From Flavobacteriales bacterium UBA5869 (GTDB lineage Bacteria > Bacteroidota > Bacteroidia > Flavobacteriales_D > Crocinitomicaceae): a DNA stretch of 20,079 nucleotides. The position numbers and the translations under genes were made by a program. The DNA lies in NCBI GenBank assembly GCA_002432565.1, contig DJFP01000030.1, positions 6,139 to 26,217 on the forward strand, read 5' to 3'. Numbering within the stretch: position 1 is the first letter of the stretch; each line of letters opens with the position of its first letter. The notes under the pieces are model-generated. The model did not search any database. It was not told the DNA's origin and worked only from the letters and a program-made list of their open reading frames with translations. Shown piece after piece: positions 7,802 through 15,783 of the stretch.

Positions 7802-9646
7802 TTACTCCACAGTAACCGACTTCGCTAAGTTTCTTGGCTGATCTACGTTGCAATCTCTCATAACCGCAATGTGATAACTCAATAACTGGAACGGAATCGT
7901 TGCCAGGATAGGAACCAGGTGTTCGTCGGTGTCCGGAATTTCGATCACGTGATCTGCCATTGCTTTCACATCGGTATCGCCTTCGGTTACGATGGCAATG
8001 ATCTTTCCTTTTCGTGCTTTTACTTCCTGGATGTTGCTGACAACTTTTTCGTAAGAAGTTCCTTTGGTTGCAATGACGAAAACCGGCATTTCCTCATCGA
8101 TCAAAGCGATAGGTCCGTGTTTCATTTCTGCTGCCGGATATCCTTCCGCGTGTATGTAAGAGATTTCTTTCAATTTCAAAGCACCTTCCAATGCAACCGG
8201 GAATGAGCTTCCTCTTCCCAGGTAAAGTGCGTTGTTTGCATCCTTGTAGATTTTTGAAATTTCTTCGATCTCTGCATTGCGTTCCAATACACGTTTTACT
8301 TTCTCAGGGATTACCTCCAGTTCGGAAAGCATCGTTCTGAATTTCGATTCGCTTAAAGTTCCTTTTTTGTGAGCCAAAGAAAGCGCCATCAATGTAAGAA
8401 CAGTTACCTGAGCTGTAAACGCTTTGGTAGAAGCCACACCGATTTCAGGTCCGGCATGTGTATATGAACCCGCATCTGTAATACGTGAAATGGAAGATCC
8501 TACCACGTTACAAATCCCAAGGATGGTTGCTCCTTTGGATTTTGCCAATTCCAATGCCGCTAATGTATCCGCGGTTTCACCGGATTGGGAAACAGCAATA
8601 ACAATATCATTTTCGTTGATGATCGGGTTTCGGTACCTGAATTCGGATGCGTATTCAACTTCCACATTGATTCTTGCCAGGTCCTCGAACAAGTACTCTC
8701 CGACCAAACAAGCATGCCAGGAAGTTCCGCAGGCAACCATTACAATGCGCTGGGCATTGATCATTTTTTGCTCGTAATCTTTTACTCCGCCCAGGGAAAC
8801 CCATCCTTCGGAAGCGTTCAGACGTCCCCGGAAACAATCTTTGATGGAACGAGGCTGTTCGTGGATCTCTTTCAGCATGAAATGCTCGTATCCGCCCTTT
8901 TCAAGAGTTTCCAACTGCATTTCCAATTCCTGAACGTAAGGTGTTTTCGGCTGGTTGCGCAAGTTGGTAATGTTCAATCCAGTTATCAGGTCTACCACTG
9001 CGATTTCTTCATCCTCCAGGTAAACAACCTGGTTGGTGTATTCGATGATCGGAGTGGCATCTGAAGCCAGGTAGAAATCGTTTTCTTTTCCGATCCCTAC
9101 AACCAGCGGAGAACTTTTTCGCGCCGCGATCAATTGATTCGGATTATCAGCAGAAATGACAACAATTGCGTAAGCACCGATCACATTTTGCAATGCCATA
9201 CGAACTGCTTCAGCCAAATCCACTTTTTCTTTCTTTTGGATATCGTCGATCAAATGCACCAATACTTCCGTATCCGTTTGACTTCTAAAATGATATCCGC
9301 GAACGATCAGCTCTTCTTTTAGGCTGTTATAGTTTTCAATAATCCCGTTATGGATCAGAGCAATTTTTTCATCATTGGAATAATGCGGATGTGCGTTGAT
9401 GTCATTCGGAGCTCCGTGAGTTGCCCATCTTGTATGACCAATTCCCGCATGACCGGCCAAGTTTTTACCTGCTGCAAACTCTTCCAGGTTGGATACTTTT
9501 CCCTGGCGTTTGTATAAATTCACTTTCCCGGAGTCCAGTAATGCAATACCGGCACTGTCATATCCGCGATATTCTAAACGCTTTAATCCTTTAATTAAAA
9601 TAGGGTAAGCTTCTTTCTTCCCAATATATGCTACAATTCCACACAT
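7802..9646 (-). CDS. glmS: Glutamine--fructose-6-phosphate aminotransferase (isomerizing)
   Basis: This 614-residue cytoplasmic enzyme makes glucosamine-6-phosphate from fructose-6-phosphate and glutamine, the entry step to UDP-GlcNAc for peptidoglycan and LPS. The sequence begins MCGIVAYIG, so Cys becomes the N-terminal nucleophile of the glutaminase domain (about 1-215, with GHTRWATHG and HNGIIENY). Two SIS sugar-isomerase domains follow (SQSGETADTLAAL near 355 and GRGSSFPVALEGALKLKEISYIHAEGYPA near 480), and the protein ends in the hallmark DQPRNLAKSVTVE. Length is normal. It starts 2 bp after the DUF4270 gene stop and is the last gene of a three-gene transcript that ends at the hairpin at 7745-7775. 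No glmS ribozyme-sized leader is present. Confidence 0.98.
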   Translation of the reverse strand: MCGIVAYIGKKEAYPILIKGLKRLEYRGYDSAGIALLDSGKVNLYKRQGKVSNLEEFAAGKNLAGHAGIGHTRWATHGAPNDINAHPHYSNDEKIALIHNGIIENYNSLKEELIVRGYHFRSQTDTEVLVHLIDDIQKKEKVDLAEAVRMALQNVIGAYAIVVISADNPNQLIAARKSSPLVVGIGKENDFYLASDATPIIEYTNQVVYLEDEEIAVVDLITGLNITNLRNQPKTPYVQELEMQLETLEKGGYEHFMLKEIHEQPRSIKDCFRGRLNASEGWVSLGGVKDYEQKMINAQRIVMVACGTSWHACLVGEYLFEDLARINVEVEYASEFRYRNPIINENDIVIAVSQSGETADTLAALELAKSKGATILGICNVVGSSISRITDAGSYTHAGPEIGVASTKAFTAQVTVLTLMALSLAHKKGTLSESKFRTMLSELEVIPEKVKRVLERNAEIEEISKIYKDANNALYLGRGSSFPVALEGALKLKEISYIHAEGYPAAEMKHGPIALIDEEMPVFVIATKGTSYEKVVSNIQEVKARKGKIIAIVTEGDTDVKAMADHVIEIPDTDEHLVPILATIPFQLLSYHIAVMRDCNVDQPRNLAKSVTVE

Positions 9647-9648
9647 GT

Positions 9649-10998
9649 CTATTTGAATTCAGTGTATTTGACAACTAGTTTAGGTCTTGTCTTGTAAGGA
9701 GACAAAGGTCCGTTGAAAACAACACGATCTGCGGTGCAACTAAAATAAGCGGATCTCGGAATTAAATAAATCCCTGTGTTTTCCTTTTTTCGATTCACTA
9801 ATTCCTGCATATAATGCCTTAAGTCGATTACAAAAGCTTTCTGATTATTATCATACTCAGCTGAAATTAAACTGTTACCGTAACCTAAGTATGTAAAACC
9901 ACCTTCATTATCCTTATAAAGAATATTAAAGGTTTGAGTAGGGTAAAAATAGTCAGCGGTATGGTATGCAACAGGTAAATACAGCAATGCATTATTAATA
10001 ACCGATTTACTGGGGATATTGGTTAAGGTTGGAAATTCAATTTTCGGAATCGCATTGAATGATTGACTGTAAAACAGGCTTTGCCCATTGATCGGGTTAG
10101 CAATAACATCTGCAAGGTGATAACCGGAATTGTCTATATCAACATGGTTGAAATCAGCGCAGGAGCCGTTGATGATCAAAGGGACTTCTTTAGGGATTGT
10201 GTCTCCGGGAAGTTTGTAATAGAATGTTAATTTGGTTTGGGCGCTACTCAGGTTAAAGTACAAAACCGCACCCTTTCCTTTAGCCGGACTTGTATTGGCA
10301 ACATTGATTCTAAATCCTTTAAAATAGTTGGAGCTAAGAAAATTACTGCTGCTCGTGAACGCTGCGTTTCCGGCTGCCATATCATCCAGGAATTGCTGGC
10401 CGAAAGCGTTGTCGAGTTTCAATCTCAACTGCGGATTCAATTTGGTGGCAGTATCAGTTGCCAGAACAACTTTTGCCGAGGTATTTGGTGTTTGAGTTGC
10501 TGATGCAGGATCGACCAAATCGATACCTGTTGTTGTTTTGGTACTGGTTCTCTTGTAATCTGACGTTACACTTAAGGTGTCTGTTAGTTGATAAACTTCA
10601 AACGTCTGCGGATCCAGTTTTCCATAGTAACCGCCGTAATTCAGGCTCAGAACTACAGAGTCAATAGTAGGAGAATCGTCCATATTGATTGCTCCTGAGA
10701 TTGTGAACTGGGTGTACAAGGAAGCATTCACAATCCCGAACTTAGGATCGTGCAGAGCTCCTACAGTTCCGAATATCTGGTTGTCTGTATTTAGTGTGTC
10801 AAAAAGCACGGAGGTAGTTTTCAATTGAAAAGTATCCTTTCCGCCTGAGGCTAATAAGTCTTCAACGCTTAATGCTTCTGATCCGTAAGGGGAAGATGTT
10901 TTTTTACAGCCCGGTAAAATGGAAAGTGTTAAGACAAAACAAGCGGAAAGTAAAATTGCTTTCCGCCAGTTGTTATTTAGTTTTTTTAGATTCATCAT
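9649..10998 (-). CDS. DUF4270 family lipoprotein
   Basis: This 449-residue protein has a lipoprotein signal peptide: basic start MMNLKKLNNNWRKA, hydrophobic core, and lipobox LPGC (Cys about 31), so it is probably anchored in the outer membrane facing the periplasm or surface. The remainder is rich in beta strands and matches the DUF4270 pattern: early SVLFDTLNTDNQIFGTVGAL, then DPKFGIVNASLYTQF, IDSVVLSLNYGGYYG, a central KGAVLYFNL, and a C-terminal RPKLVVKYTEF. The function of the family is unknown. Its ATG overlaps the stop of the upstream synthase-like gene by 4 bp (ATGA), and glmS follows after 2 bp. This three-gene order is one I recall from other Flavobacteriales, so coupling is probably selected. 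Confidence 0.9.
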   Translation of the reverse strand: MMNLKKLNNNWRKAILLSACFVLTLSILPGCKKTSSPYGSEALSVEDLLASGGKDTFQLKTTSVLFDTLNTDNQIFGTVGALHDPKFGIVNASLYTQFTISGAINMDDSPTIDSVVLSLNYGGYYGKLDPQTFEVYQLTDTLSVTSDYKRTSTKTTTGIDLVDPASATQTPNTSAKVVLATDTATKLNPQLRLKLDNAFGQQFLDDMAAGNAAFTSSSNFLSSNYFKGFRINVANTSPAKGKGAVLYFNLSSAQTKLTFYYKLPGDTIPKEVPLIINGSCADFNHVDIDNSGYHLADVIANPINGQSLFYSQSFNAIPKIEFPTLTNIPSKSVINNALLYLPVAYHTADYFYPTQTFNILYKDNEGGFTYLGYGNSLISAEYDNNQKAFVIDLRHYMQELVNRKKENTGIYLIPRSAYFSCTADRVVFNGPLSPYKTRPKLVVKYTEFK

Positions 10999-11825
10999 TG
11001 TATCAAAATGCCTTCTTCTATTACTTTATCAAAGAACTCTGATAATCCTTTGGTTAAGTGTTCTTCAGGTAAATAATTTAGTTTTAAACAGGTTGCTTCA
11101 TCGAAGACTTTCTGCAATTCCGGTTGAATTGCTTCGCTCCCTTGAACAACACCGTCACTGAACGTAACAGCTGCTTTAGTTATTGCATCCAGGGTAGGCG
11201 TTTTAACTAAATTTGTGACTTCCTCATCAAACCCGTCGAATTTCAACTTCTCGTGGAAACGTTCGTCCCAGGAAGATTCGAACCCTTCTTTATCATCGTA
11301 GATGCTGTATACAACTTTTGTATCGGCAAAATGAGGGTCTTTGTTGTAGATCTTTTTGATATACAAGGACATCAACGAAGTCATCCAGCCGTGGCAATGG
11401 ATAACATCCGGTTTCCAGCCTAATTTTTTAACTGTTTCCAAAACACCACGGCAGAAGAACATACTTCTTTCATCGTTGTCATTGAAATCAGCTCCTTTAT
11501 CGTCGGTAACATTGGTCTTACGCTTAAAGAATTCGTCGTTGTCGATGAAATAAACCTGTAAACGTGCTGCCGGAATTGACGCTACTTTGATGATCAGCGG
11601 GTGGTCATTGTCGTCAATAATGATATTCATTCCCGAAAGGCGGATTACTTCATGAAGTTGATGTCTTCTTTCGTTAATCGAGCCAAAGCGAGGTGTGAAA
11701 ACACGGATTTCTTTACCATTCTCCTGCGTTCCTTGCGGAAGCTTGCGAGCATTGTGAGAAATTTCTGTTTTTGCAAGAAATGGGTAAATTTCCTGTGAAA
11801 CAAAGAGAATTCTTTTCTTTTCCAT
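10995..11825 (-). CDS. Glycogen/starch synthase-like protein, N-terminal GT5 half only, degenerate
   Basis: The 276-residue protein matches the N-terminal Rossmann half of glycogen synthases: KRILFVSQEIYPFLAKTEIS, then EIRVFTPRFGSINERRHQLHEV, and KPDVIHCHGWMTSLMSLYI, where HCHGWxT is the conserved acceptor-side motif. It lacks the entire second GT-B domain that binds ADP-glucose, which a full GlgA of about 480 residues has. The KTGGL sugar-nucleotide motif near residue 20 reads KTEIS, so both glycines are lost. Proteins of this length are common in Bacteroidota and routinely annotated as starch synthase. From the sequence I doubt synthase activity and consider a structural or regulatory role as likely. 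Transcription starts at the promoter at 11862-11892; the gene overlaps the DUF4270 gene by 4 bp. Confidence 0.85.
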   Translation of the reverse strand: MEKKRILFVSQEIYPFLAKTEISHNARKLPQGTQENGKEIRVFTPRFGSINERRHQLHEVIRLSGMNIIIDDNDHPLIIKVASIPAARLQVYFIDNDEFFKRKTNVTDDKGADFNDNDERSMFFCRGVLETVKKLGWKPDVIHCHGWMTSLMSLYIKKIYNKDPHFADTKVVYSIYDDKEGFESSWDERFHEKLKFDGFDEEVTNLVKTPTLDAITKAAVTFSDGVVQGSEAIQPELQKVFDEATCLKLNYLPEEHLTKGLSEFFDKVIEEGILIQ

Positions 11826-11861
11826 AGAATTCGATAGGGGAATTTTTGAATATTATAAGTG

Positions 11862-11892
11862 CAAAATTAAGAAAAAAAGACGGAATCTTCAA
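11862..11892 (-). promoter_or_regulatory. Bacteroidota-type promoter for the synthase-like/DUF4270/glmS operon
   Basis: On the minus strand TTG (11892-11890) is followed by 20 bases and TAATTTTG (11869-11862), an exact match to TTG-N17-23-TAnnTTTG. Predicted transcription start is about 7 bases past the box, leaving a leader of about 30 bases before the ATG at 11825. Confidence 0.7.
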
Positions 11893-11902
11893 GATATTAA
11901 TA

Positions 11903-11910
11903 TAGTTTTG
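11903..11910 (+). promoter_or_regulatory. Possible -7 element for panC
   Basis: TAGTTTTG matches TAnnTTTG 30 bases before the GTG start at 11941. No TTG lies at the expected upstream distance; the only partner elements are AT-rich. Together with the divergent promoter it would make this 115-bp gap a compact bidirectional promoter region. Confidence 0.45.
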
Positions 11911-11940
11911 CCTGCTTGTTTTGAACGAAAGGGTAGAAAA

Positions 11941-12780
11941 GTGGAAATAATCAACACGGTTGAAGGGTTAAAGAAGACCCTGGATTCAGCCCGGGAAGAA
12001 GGTAAAAGCATTGGTTTTGTGCCAACTATGGGAGCCCTGCATCAAGGTCATATGGACTTGGTAAGTCGCGCCAGTACTGTATGTGACGTTGTTGTGGTGA
12101 GTGTTTTTGTAAACCCTACTCAATTCAATAATCCTTCGGATCTCGAAAAGTATCCACGCACTCCACAGGCAGATTCTGAATTGTTGAAAAAATTCGGATG
12201 TGATGTCGCTTTTTTTCCTTCTGAAATCGAAATTTATCCTGAAAACCTGGTATCTCCCCGGGTAGATTTGTCCGGTTTGGACGAAGTTATGGAAGGAAAG
12301 TTCCGTCCCGGTCATTTTAAAGGCGTTGTCCAGGTTGTATACCGTTTGTTTGATATTGTAGAACCTCAAAAAGCATTTTTCGGGTTGAAAGATTTTCAAC
12401 AGGTTGCCGTAATCAAACGAATGGTTGAACAGTTAAACCTTCCGATTGAGATTGTTCCATGCGAGACTTCAAGAACGGAAAAAGGACTTGCAATGAGCAG
12501 CCGCAACAAGCGTTTGTCGGAAGTTCAGAAAGAAGAAGCTTTAATTATCTATCATACACTGATGCACGCAAAAGCGGATGCAGGAAGTTATTCACCTGCG
12601 GAAACAATAGTAAGAGCAAAGGACTTTTTTGAACAGGGAGCGCTTCAGCTGGAATATTTAACCATCGTTGATCCGCATACTTTGCAGGATCTTTCAGATA
12701 AGTGGGTTCCTGGAGCTGCCATGTGCATCGCCTGTTTTTGCGGAGAAGTCAGGTTGATCGATAATATGACACTTATTTAA
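11941..12780 (+). CDS. panC: Pantoate--beta-alanine ligase (pantothenate synthetase)
   Basis: This cytoplasmic enzyme joins pantoate and beta-alanine with ATP to give pantothenate, the coenzyme A precursor. I choose the GTG at 11941 (279 residues): it is preceded by GAAAGGG with a 7-base spacer, and the protein then starts with the family pattern (V/M)EIINTVEGLKKTLDSAR. A TTG at 11908 would add 11 unconserved residues and lies inside the likely promoter. Motifs are VPTMGALHQGH (HIGH-type nucleotide-binding site), FFGLKDFQQVAVIKRMV and SSRNKRLS (KMSKS equivalent). The C-terminal dimer domain ends with EVRLIDNM. panD, which supplies the beta-alanine, is next downstream after an inverted-repeat spacer, so the two last steps of pantothenate synthesis sit together. 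Confidence 0.97.
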   Translation: MEIINTVEGLKKTLDSAREEGKSIGFVPTMGALHQGHMDLVSRASTVCDVVVVSVFVNPTQFNNPSDLEKYPRTPQADSELLKKFGCDVAFFPSEIEIYPENLVSPRVDLSGLDEVMEGKFRPGHFKGVVQVVYRLFDIVEPQKAFFGLKDFQQVAVIKRMVEQLNLPIEIVPCETSRTEKGLAMSSRNKRLSEVQKEEALIIYHTLMHAKADAGSYSPAETIVRAKDFFEQGALQLEYLTIVDPHTLQDLSDKWVPGAAMCIACFCGEVRLIDNMTLI

Positions 12781-12783
12781 TTG

Positions 12784-12888
12784 CTAATTCCCAATTACGA
12801 ATTCCGAATTGAAAGGGTGTTTGATGTGGAGTCGGGAATTGTCTAAAGAATCTTAATTCGCAATTAGGAATTCGTAATTCGTAATTAT
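12784..12888. repeat. Imperfect inverted repeat between panC and panD
   Basis: Two 28-base arms, 12784-12811 and 12861-12888, are reverse complements with about five mismatches and a 49-base loop. The arms are built from AATT blocks, and the right arm contains a tandem 7-mer (ATTCGTA twice). There is no T-tract after it, so it is not a classical terminator. It ends 5 bases before the panD -7 box. It could be a REP-like intergenic repeat or a regulatory fold. Confidence 0.8.
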
Positions 12889-12893
12889 AGTAC

Positions 12894-12901
12894 TATCTTT
12901 G
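12894..12901 (+). promoter_or_regulatory. Possible -7 element for panD
   Basis: TATCTTTG matches TAnnTTTG, 19 bases before the panD ATG at 12921, with a predicted leader of about 13 bases. The -33 position falls inside the right arm of the inverted repeat and has TTC rather than TTG, so the promoter is half-supported. Confidence 0.45.
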
Positions 12902-12920
12902 CACTTCGATTTTTACAAGC

Positions 12921-13271
12921 ATGTTGATACAAGTAGTCAAATCAAAAATTCACCGTGTACGTGTTACCCAGGCAGAATTAAATTATGTAGGAAGTATTAC
13001 CATTGATGAAGCATTGATGGATGCATCCAACCTGGTTGAAGGAGAGCGTGTTCAGGTGGTCAATATCAATAACGGTGAGCGTTTGGAAACTTATGTCATC
13101 AAAGGCGATCGTGGAAGCGGAACAATTTGTTTAAATGGACCCGCTGCCCGGAAAGTAGCTGTTGGTGATATGATTATTGTGATTGGATATGGGTATATGA
13201 CTCCCGAGGAAGCAAGAGTATTTAAGCCATCTTTGGTTTTTCCGAATGAATTGACTAATTTGATAGTCTAA
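12921..13271 (+). CDS. panD: Aspartate 1-decarboxylase
   Basis: This 116-residue pyruvoyl enzyme decarboxylates aspartate to beta-alanine for pantothenate synthesis. The precursor is expected to cleave itself between Gly24 and Ser25 in YVGSITID, giving the pyruvoyl group on the alpha chain. Other typical motifs are [16 protein letters not shown] at the start, [20 protein letters not shown] and [13 protein letters not shown]. Length is normal. The stop TAA overlaps the ATG of the next gene by one base (TAATG), so the YbhN-type gene is probably translationally coupled. The usual processing partner PanM/PanZ of enterics is not expected in this phylum. Confidence 0.97.
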   Translation: MLIQVVKSKIHRVRVTQAELNYVGSITIDEALMDASNLVEGERVQVVNINNGERLETYVIKGDRGSGTICLNGPAARKVAVGDMIIVIGYGYMTPEEARVFKPSLVFPNELTNLIV

Positions 13272-14296
13272 TGAAAAGAACGGCAGGTATTCTTCTAAAA
13301 ACAGTTCTTCCACTGGCCTTAGGTGTTTATCTGATCTGGTATTTTTTCACTTCCATGGAACCGGAAGTAGAAGTGGCTTTTTACAAAGCACTTCGTGAAG
13401 CCAATTATTTTTGGGTTTTCCTGTCTTTATTATTAAGTTTTTTTGCGTTGCTTTCAAGGGCATACCGCTGGAAGTACTTGTTGGAGCCGATGGGTTACAA
13501 GACTTCTTTGTGGAACCGTTACCATGCAATTATGATCGGTTACATTGTGAATCTCACCATTCCAAGGGCCGGAGAAGCTTCTCGTGCAGCCATGTTGTAT
13601 CGATCCGATGGCGTACCTTTCTCCAAATCTTTCGGGACTATTCTGGCAGAACGTGTTTTCGACCTCATCATGCTGTTTTCCGTTGCATTGCTTGCTTCTA
13701 TTGTCGGGGCAGGGGATTTTTGGAAGATCAAAGGTTTGATAGAAGCACGATTTTCAGGGAATCCTGATTCTGCTTCAACTTTCCAGTTGATTAAATGGAT
13801 TATTTTAGCGTTAGTGGCAGCTGCGTTTGGAATGGTGCTTTTGATAAAAAGTATCCGTCTGAAAGTGATCGGGTTTATCATTGGTCTGTTTTCAGGTGCA
13901 TTATCGGTTTTTAAAACAAAGAATCCTGTTGGGTTTATAGGTCATACTTTATTTATTTGGATCCTGTATGTAGTTTATTTTGCAATCTGCTTTTTTGCAC
14001 TTGAGGAAACCTCAAATGTTCCTGCTACTGGTATGCTCATTGCCTTTTTAGCCGGATCTCTTGGGATCACTTTGACTAATGGCGGTATCGGAGTTTTTCC
14101 TTTAGTGGTAGGATTGGTTATCGAATACTATTTGAAAGATCAATATGGCACTCAAGCCTGGGGAATCGGTTGTGCTTTGGGTACTATTATCTGGGCTTCC
14201 CAAACTTTACTGATCATCGTTCTGGGAATGTTGTCCTTTTTTCTATTACCAAAAAATTATTCAAAAGATGGGAAGGTTCGAACAGGTCAAGCATAA
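13271..14296 (+). CDS. YbhN-type multi-TM protein (lysylphosphatidylglycerol synthase TM region family)
   Basis: This 341-residue integral membrane protein has about eight hydrophobic segments, the first at about 9-26 and the second at about 45-63. The conserved cytoplasmic patch RAYRWKYLLEPMGYKT and the motif IMIGYIVNLTIPRAGEASRA (residues about 87-105), then AERVFDLIMLF and a TNGGIGVFPL segment near 275, place it in the LPG_synthase_TM/UPF0104 family. It has no C-terminal lysyl-transferase domain, so it is not MprF; related proteins are proposed to flip lipids. The gene overlaps panD by 1 bp and rfaE2 by 29 bp. Membership of this operon is a conserved Bacteroidota arrangement as I recall it, and LPS or envelope lipid transport is a guess. 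Confidence 0.88.
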   Translation: MKRTAGILLKTVLPLALGVYLIWYFFTSMEPEVEVAFYKALREANYFWVFLSLLLSFFALLSRAYRWKYLLEPMGYKTSLWNRYHAIMIGYIVNLTIPRAGEASRAAMLYRSDGVPFSKSFGTILAERVFDLIMLFSVALLASIVGAGDFWKIKGLIEARFSGNPDSASTFQLIKWIILALVAAAFGMVLLIKSIRLKVIGFIIGLFSGALSVFKTKNPVGFIGHTLFIWILYVVYFAICFFALEETSNVPATGMLIAFLAGSLGITLTNGGIGVFPLVVGLVIEYYLKDQYGTQAWGIGCALGTIIWASQTLLIIVLGMLSFFLLPKNYSKDGKVRTGQA

Positions 14297-14783
14297 AGTA
14301 GTTTCGGTGCAGGAAATGAAAGAGCGGATCCAGGAATGGAAAAATTCCGATGAAAAAGTGGTTTTTACCAATGGCTGTTTTGATATTCTGCATGAAGGAC
14401 ATGTGACTTATCTTGCCAAAGCGGCCGATTTCGGTTCGAAACTGATTATTGCCATCAATACCGATGCTTCCGTGAAAAGACAGGGGAAAGGTGAGGAGCG
14501 TCCGATTAATCCCGAATCTTCCAGGGCGCTGATCCTGGCTTCTTTGGGATTTGTGGATGGTGTGGTCTTTTTTGATGAAGACACCCCTGTTTCCGTGATT
14601 GAATTATTGAAGCCCGATGTATTGGTCAAAGGTGCGGATTACGATGCGGATGAAAAAGATCCTTCCGGCAAAAAATACATTGTAGGCCGGGAAACAATCC
14701 TTGCAAACGGTGGAGAAGTAAAAACCGTTGCTTTGGTAGAAGGGTTTAGCACTACGAATATTGTGAAGAAGCTGAAAAGCTAA
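14268..14783 (+). CDS. rfaE2: D-glycero-beta-D-manno-heptose 1-phosphate adenylyltransferase
   Basis: This 171-residue cytidylyltransferase-fold enzyme transfers AMP from ATP to heptose-1-phosphate, giving ADP-heptose for the LPS inner core. The signature is FTNGCFDILHEGHVTYLAKA with the HxGH nucleotide-binding motif near residue 43. It is followed by LIIAINTDASVKRQGKG, RPINPESSRA, LLKPDVLVKGADY and the C-terminal VEGFSTTNIVKKL. It corresponds only to the C-terminal half of E. coli HldE, as is usual outside enterics; the kinase half (rfaE1) is not here. It starts 29 bp inside the YbhN-type gene, and its end lies 29 bp from the convergent gene at 14813, without an obvious terminator hairpin. 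Confidence 0.93.
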   Translation: MGRFEQVKHKVVSVQEMKERIQEWKNSDEKVVFTNGCFDILHEGHVTYLAKAADFGSKLIIAINTDASVKRQGKGEERPINPESSRALILASLGFVDGVVFFDEDTPVSVIELLKPDVLVKGADYDADEKDPSGKKYIVGRETILANGGEVKTVALVEGFSTTNIVKKLKS

Positions 14784-14812
14784 AGATTCGGGGTAAAAAC
14801 TCTTCCGAGGGT

Positions 14813-15511
14813 TTAGGATTCAACTTTTCCGACCTTGTTGAAAACCTTATACATTTCATTGTCGAAAAAACTAACGGTGACTATGTCGTCTGAGTTTAGA
14901 ATGACATCTGTATTGAGTTCCGAGATAGATTGTACTTTACCTTCTTTAATGTATTCTCCATACACAGAAAGATAATGAGTTGTAAACACGACATTTTTCT
15001 GATCATCTCTGTATCCACTGATTATCGGTATGATTCTAACGTATTTGGATACGGAAGGTATCGGAAGTTCCTTTACCCAGGCGATATAGATTTTCCCGTT
15101 ATTCAAAGTGAATAATAAGAGCTTATTTTCTGTGAAAGATGATTTCAGCTGTAGTTCAAATTCGTTTCCGATAGCTTTAATAGCTTTTATAATCCGTTTC
15201 TTTTCATCTAAAAATAAATTACTGATTTCGGTGAACGTAATTGAAAGAAGCAATATGCATAAAGATGTTCCGGCATAAGGCGATTTGATCGGAATAGCTT
15301 TGTAAACAATGCTTTGAAATTCCGGAGATGCAACAGATTCATAAAACAAACGGATCGAATAAGTGATTATAGATGCCGCAACAGCCAATATAATGCTTTC
15401 AAAGACGAGTCTTTGCTGATCGATTCTTTGTTGTTTGAACTTGAAAAAATAGGATTTTGTGAATATGTAGTATCCCGCAACAAGCGGAAGCAATAGCAGG
15501 TTCCAGGGCAT
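14813..15511 (-). CDS. Three-TM protein with soluble beta-rich C-terminal domain, unknown function
   Basis: This 232-residue protein has hydrophobic segments at about 3-17, 38-57 and 80-97, then a soluble region of about 130 residues. That region begins with a short charged helix (DEKKRIIKAIKAIGNEF) and goes on to strands with KIYIAWVKELPIPS, IIPIISGYRDDQKNVVFTTHY and DDIVTVSFFDNEMYKVF. The pattern 'NGKxYIAWV ... PIISGYRD ... FTTHY' is one I have seen in hypothetical proteins, but I cannot name it; a small SH3-like or Sm-like barrel is possible. The ATG at 15511 is 8 bp after the stop of a 62-residue gene that has its own promoter, so the two form a pair. Its position between housekeeping genes and the accessory cluster suggests that it belongs to the latter. 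Confidence 0.75.
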   Translation of the reverse strand: MPWNLLLLPLVAGYYIFTKSYFFKFKQQRIDQQRLVFESIILAVAASIITYSIRLFYESVASPEFQSIVYKAIPIKSPYAGTSLCILLLSITFTEISNLFLDEKKRIIKAIKAIGNEFELQLKSSFTENKLLLFTLNNGKIYIAWVKELPIPSVSKYVRIIPIISGYRDDQKNVVFTTHYLSVYGEYIKEGKVQSISELNTDVILNSDDIVTVSFFDNEMYKVFNKVGKVES

Positions 15512-15519
15512 CTAGTGGA

Positions 15520-15708
15520 TTATTTTTTCTTTTCTTTTTCTCGCTTTTTCTGATATTCTTCAATATCTTTTACAATATCTGATTCGAGCAAATCTAAAAT
15601 AATTTCGCGAACCTTTTGTTGTCTGAAGAAGTCCTGTGTACGAATGTATAACCTCCCTTCTCTGGTGGATTGGATTATTTCATCGTTATTACTTACAATT
15701 GCACTCAT
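15520..15708 (-). CDS. Small charged protein, partner of the downstream three-TM gene
   Basis: From the ATG at 15708 this gives 62 residues: an N-terminal part MSAIVSNNDEIIQSTREGRLYIRT, then a helical part DFFRQQKVREIILDLLESDI and a lysine/glutamate-rich end (EEYQKKREKEKKK). No membrane segment or known DNA-binding motif is clear. A TTG five codons upstream is possible but lies close to the predicted transcription start. It has a good promoter match just upstream and is followed after 8 bp by the three-TM gene, which makes a two-gene unit. Coding is supported by the promoter, amphipathic helix and tight spacing, not by homology. Confidence 0.65.
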   Translation of the reverse strand: MSAIVSNNDEIIQSTREGRLYIRTQDFFRQQKVREIILDLLESDIVKDIEEYQKKREKEKKK

Positions 15709-15724
15709 AACAGTAAATTTCAAT

Positions 15725-15754
15725 CAAATTTAATTAAAAAAACAGGGAATTCAA
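15725..15754 (-). promoter_or_regulatory. Bacteroidota-type promoter for the small-protein/three-TM gene pair
   Basis: On the minus strand TTG (15754-15752) is followed by 19 bases and TAAATTTG (15732-15725), an exact fit to TTG-N17-23-TAnnTTTG. Transcription would begin near 15718, giving a leader of only about 10 bases before the ATG at 15708. Confidence 0.6.
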
Positions 15755-15783
15755 AATTTTAATTAGATCTGATAATTAGCAGT

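Noticed and set aside
8585..9064. Plus-strand open frame of 159 codons
   Set aside because: It is antisense to the glutaminase-SIS region of glmS and shows no recognisable protein pattern.
11908..11940. Extended TTG start for panC
   Set aside because: The added 11 residues are not family-like, overlap the -7 box, and the GTG at 11941 has a GAAAGGG ribosome site at good spacing.
14784..14812. Terminator between rfaE2 and the convergent gene
   Set aside because: Only a 3-bp stem (CTC/GAG) could be drawn in the 29-bp gap, too weak to call.
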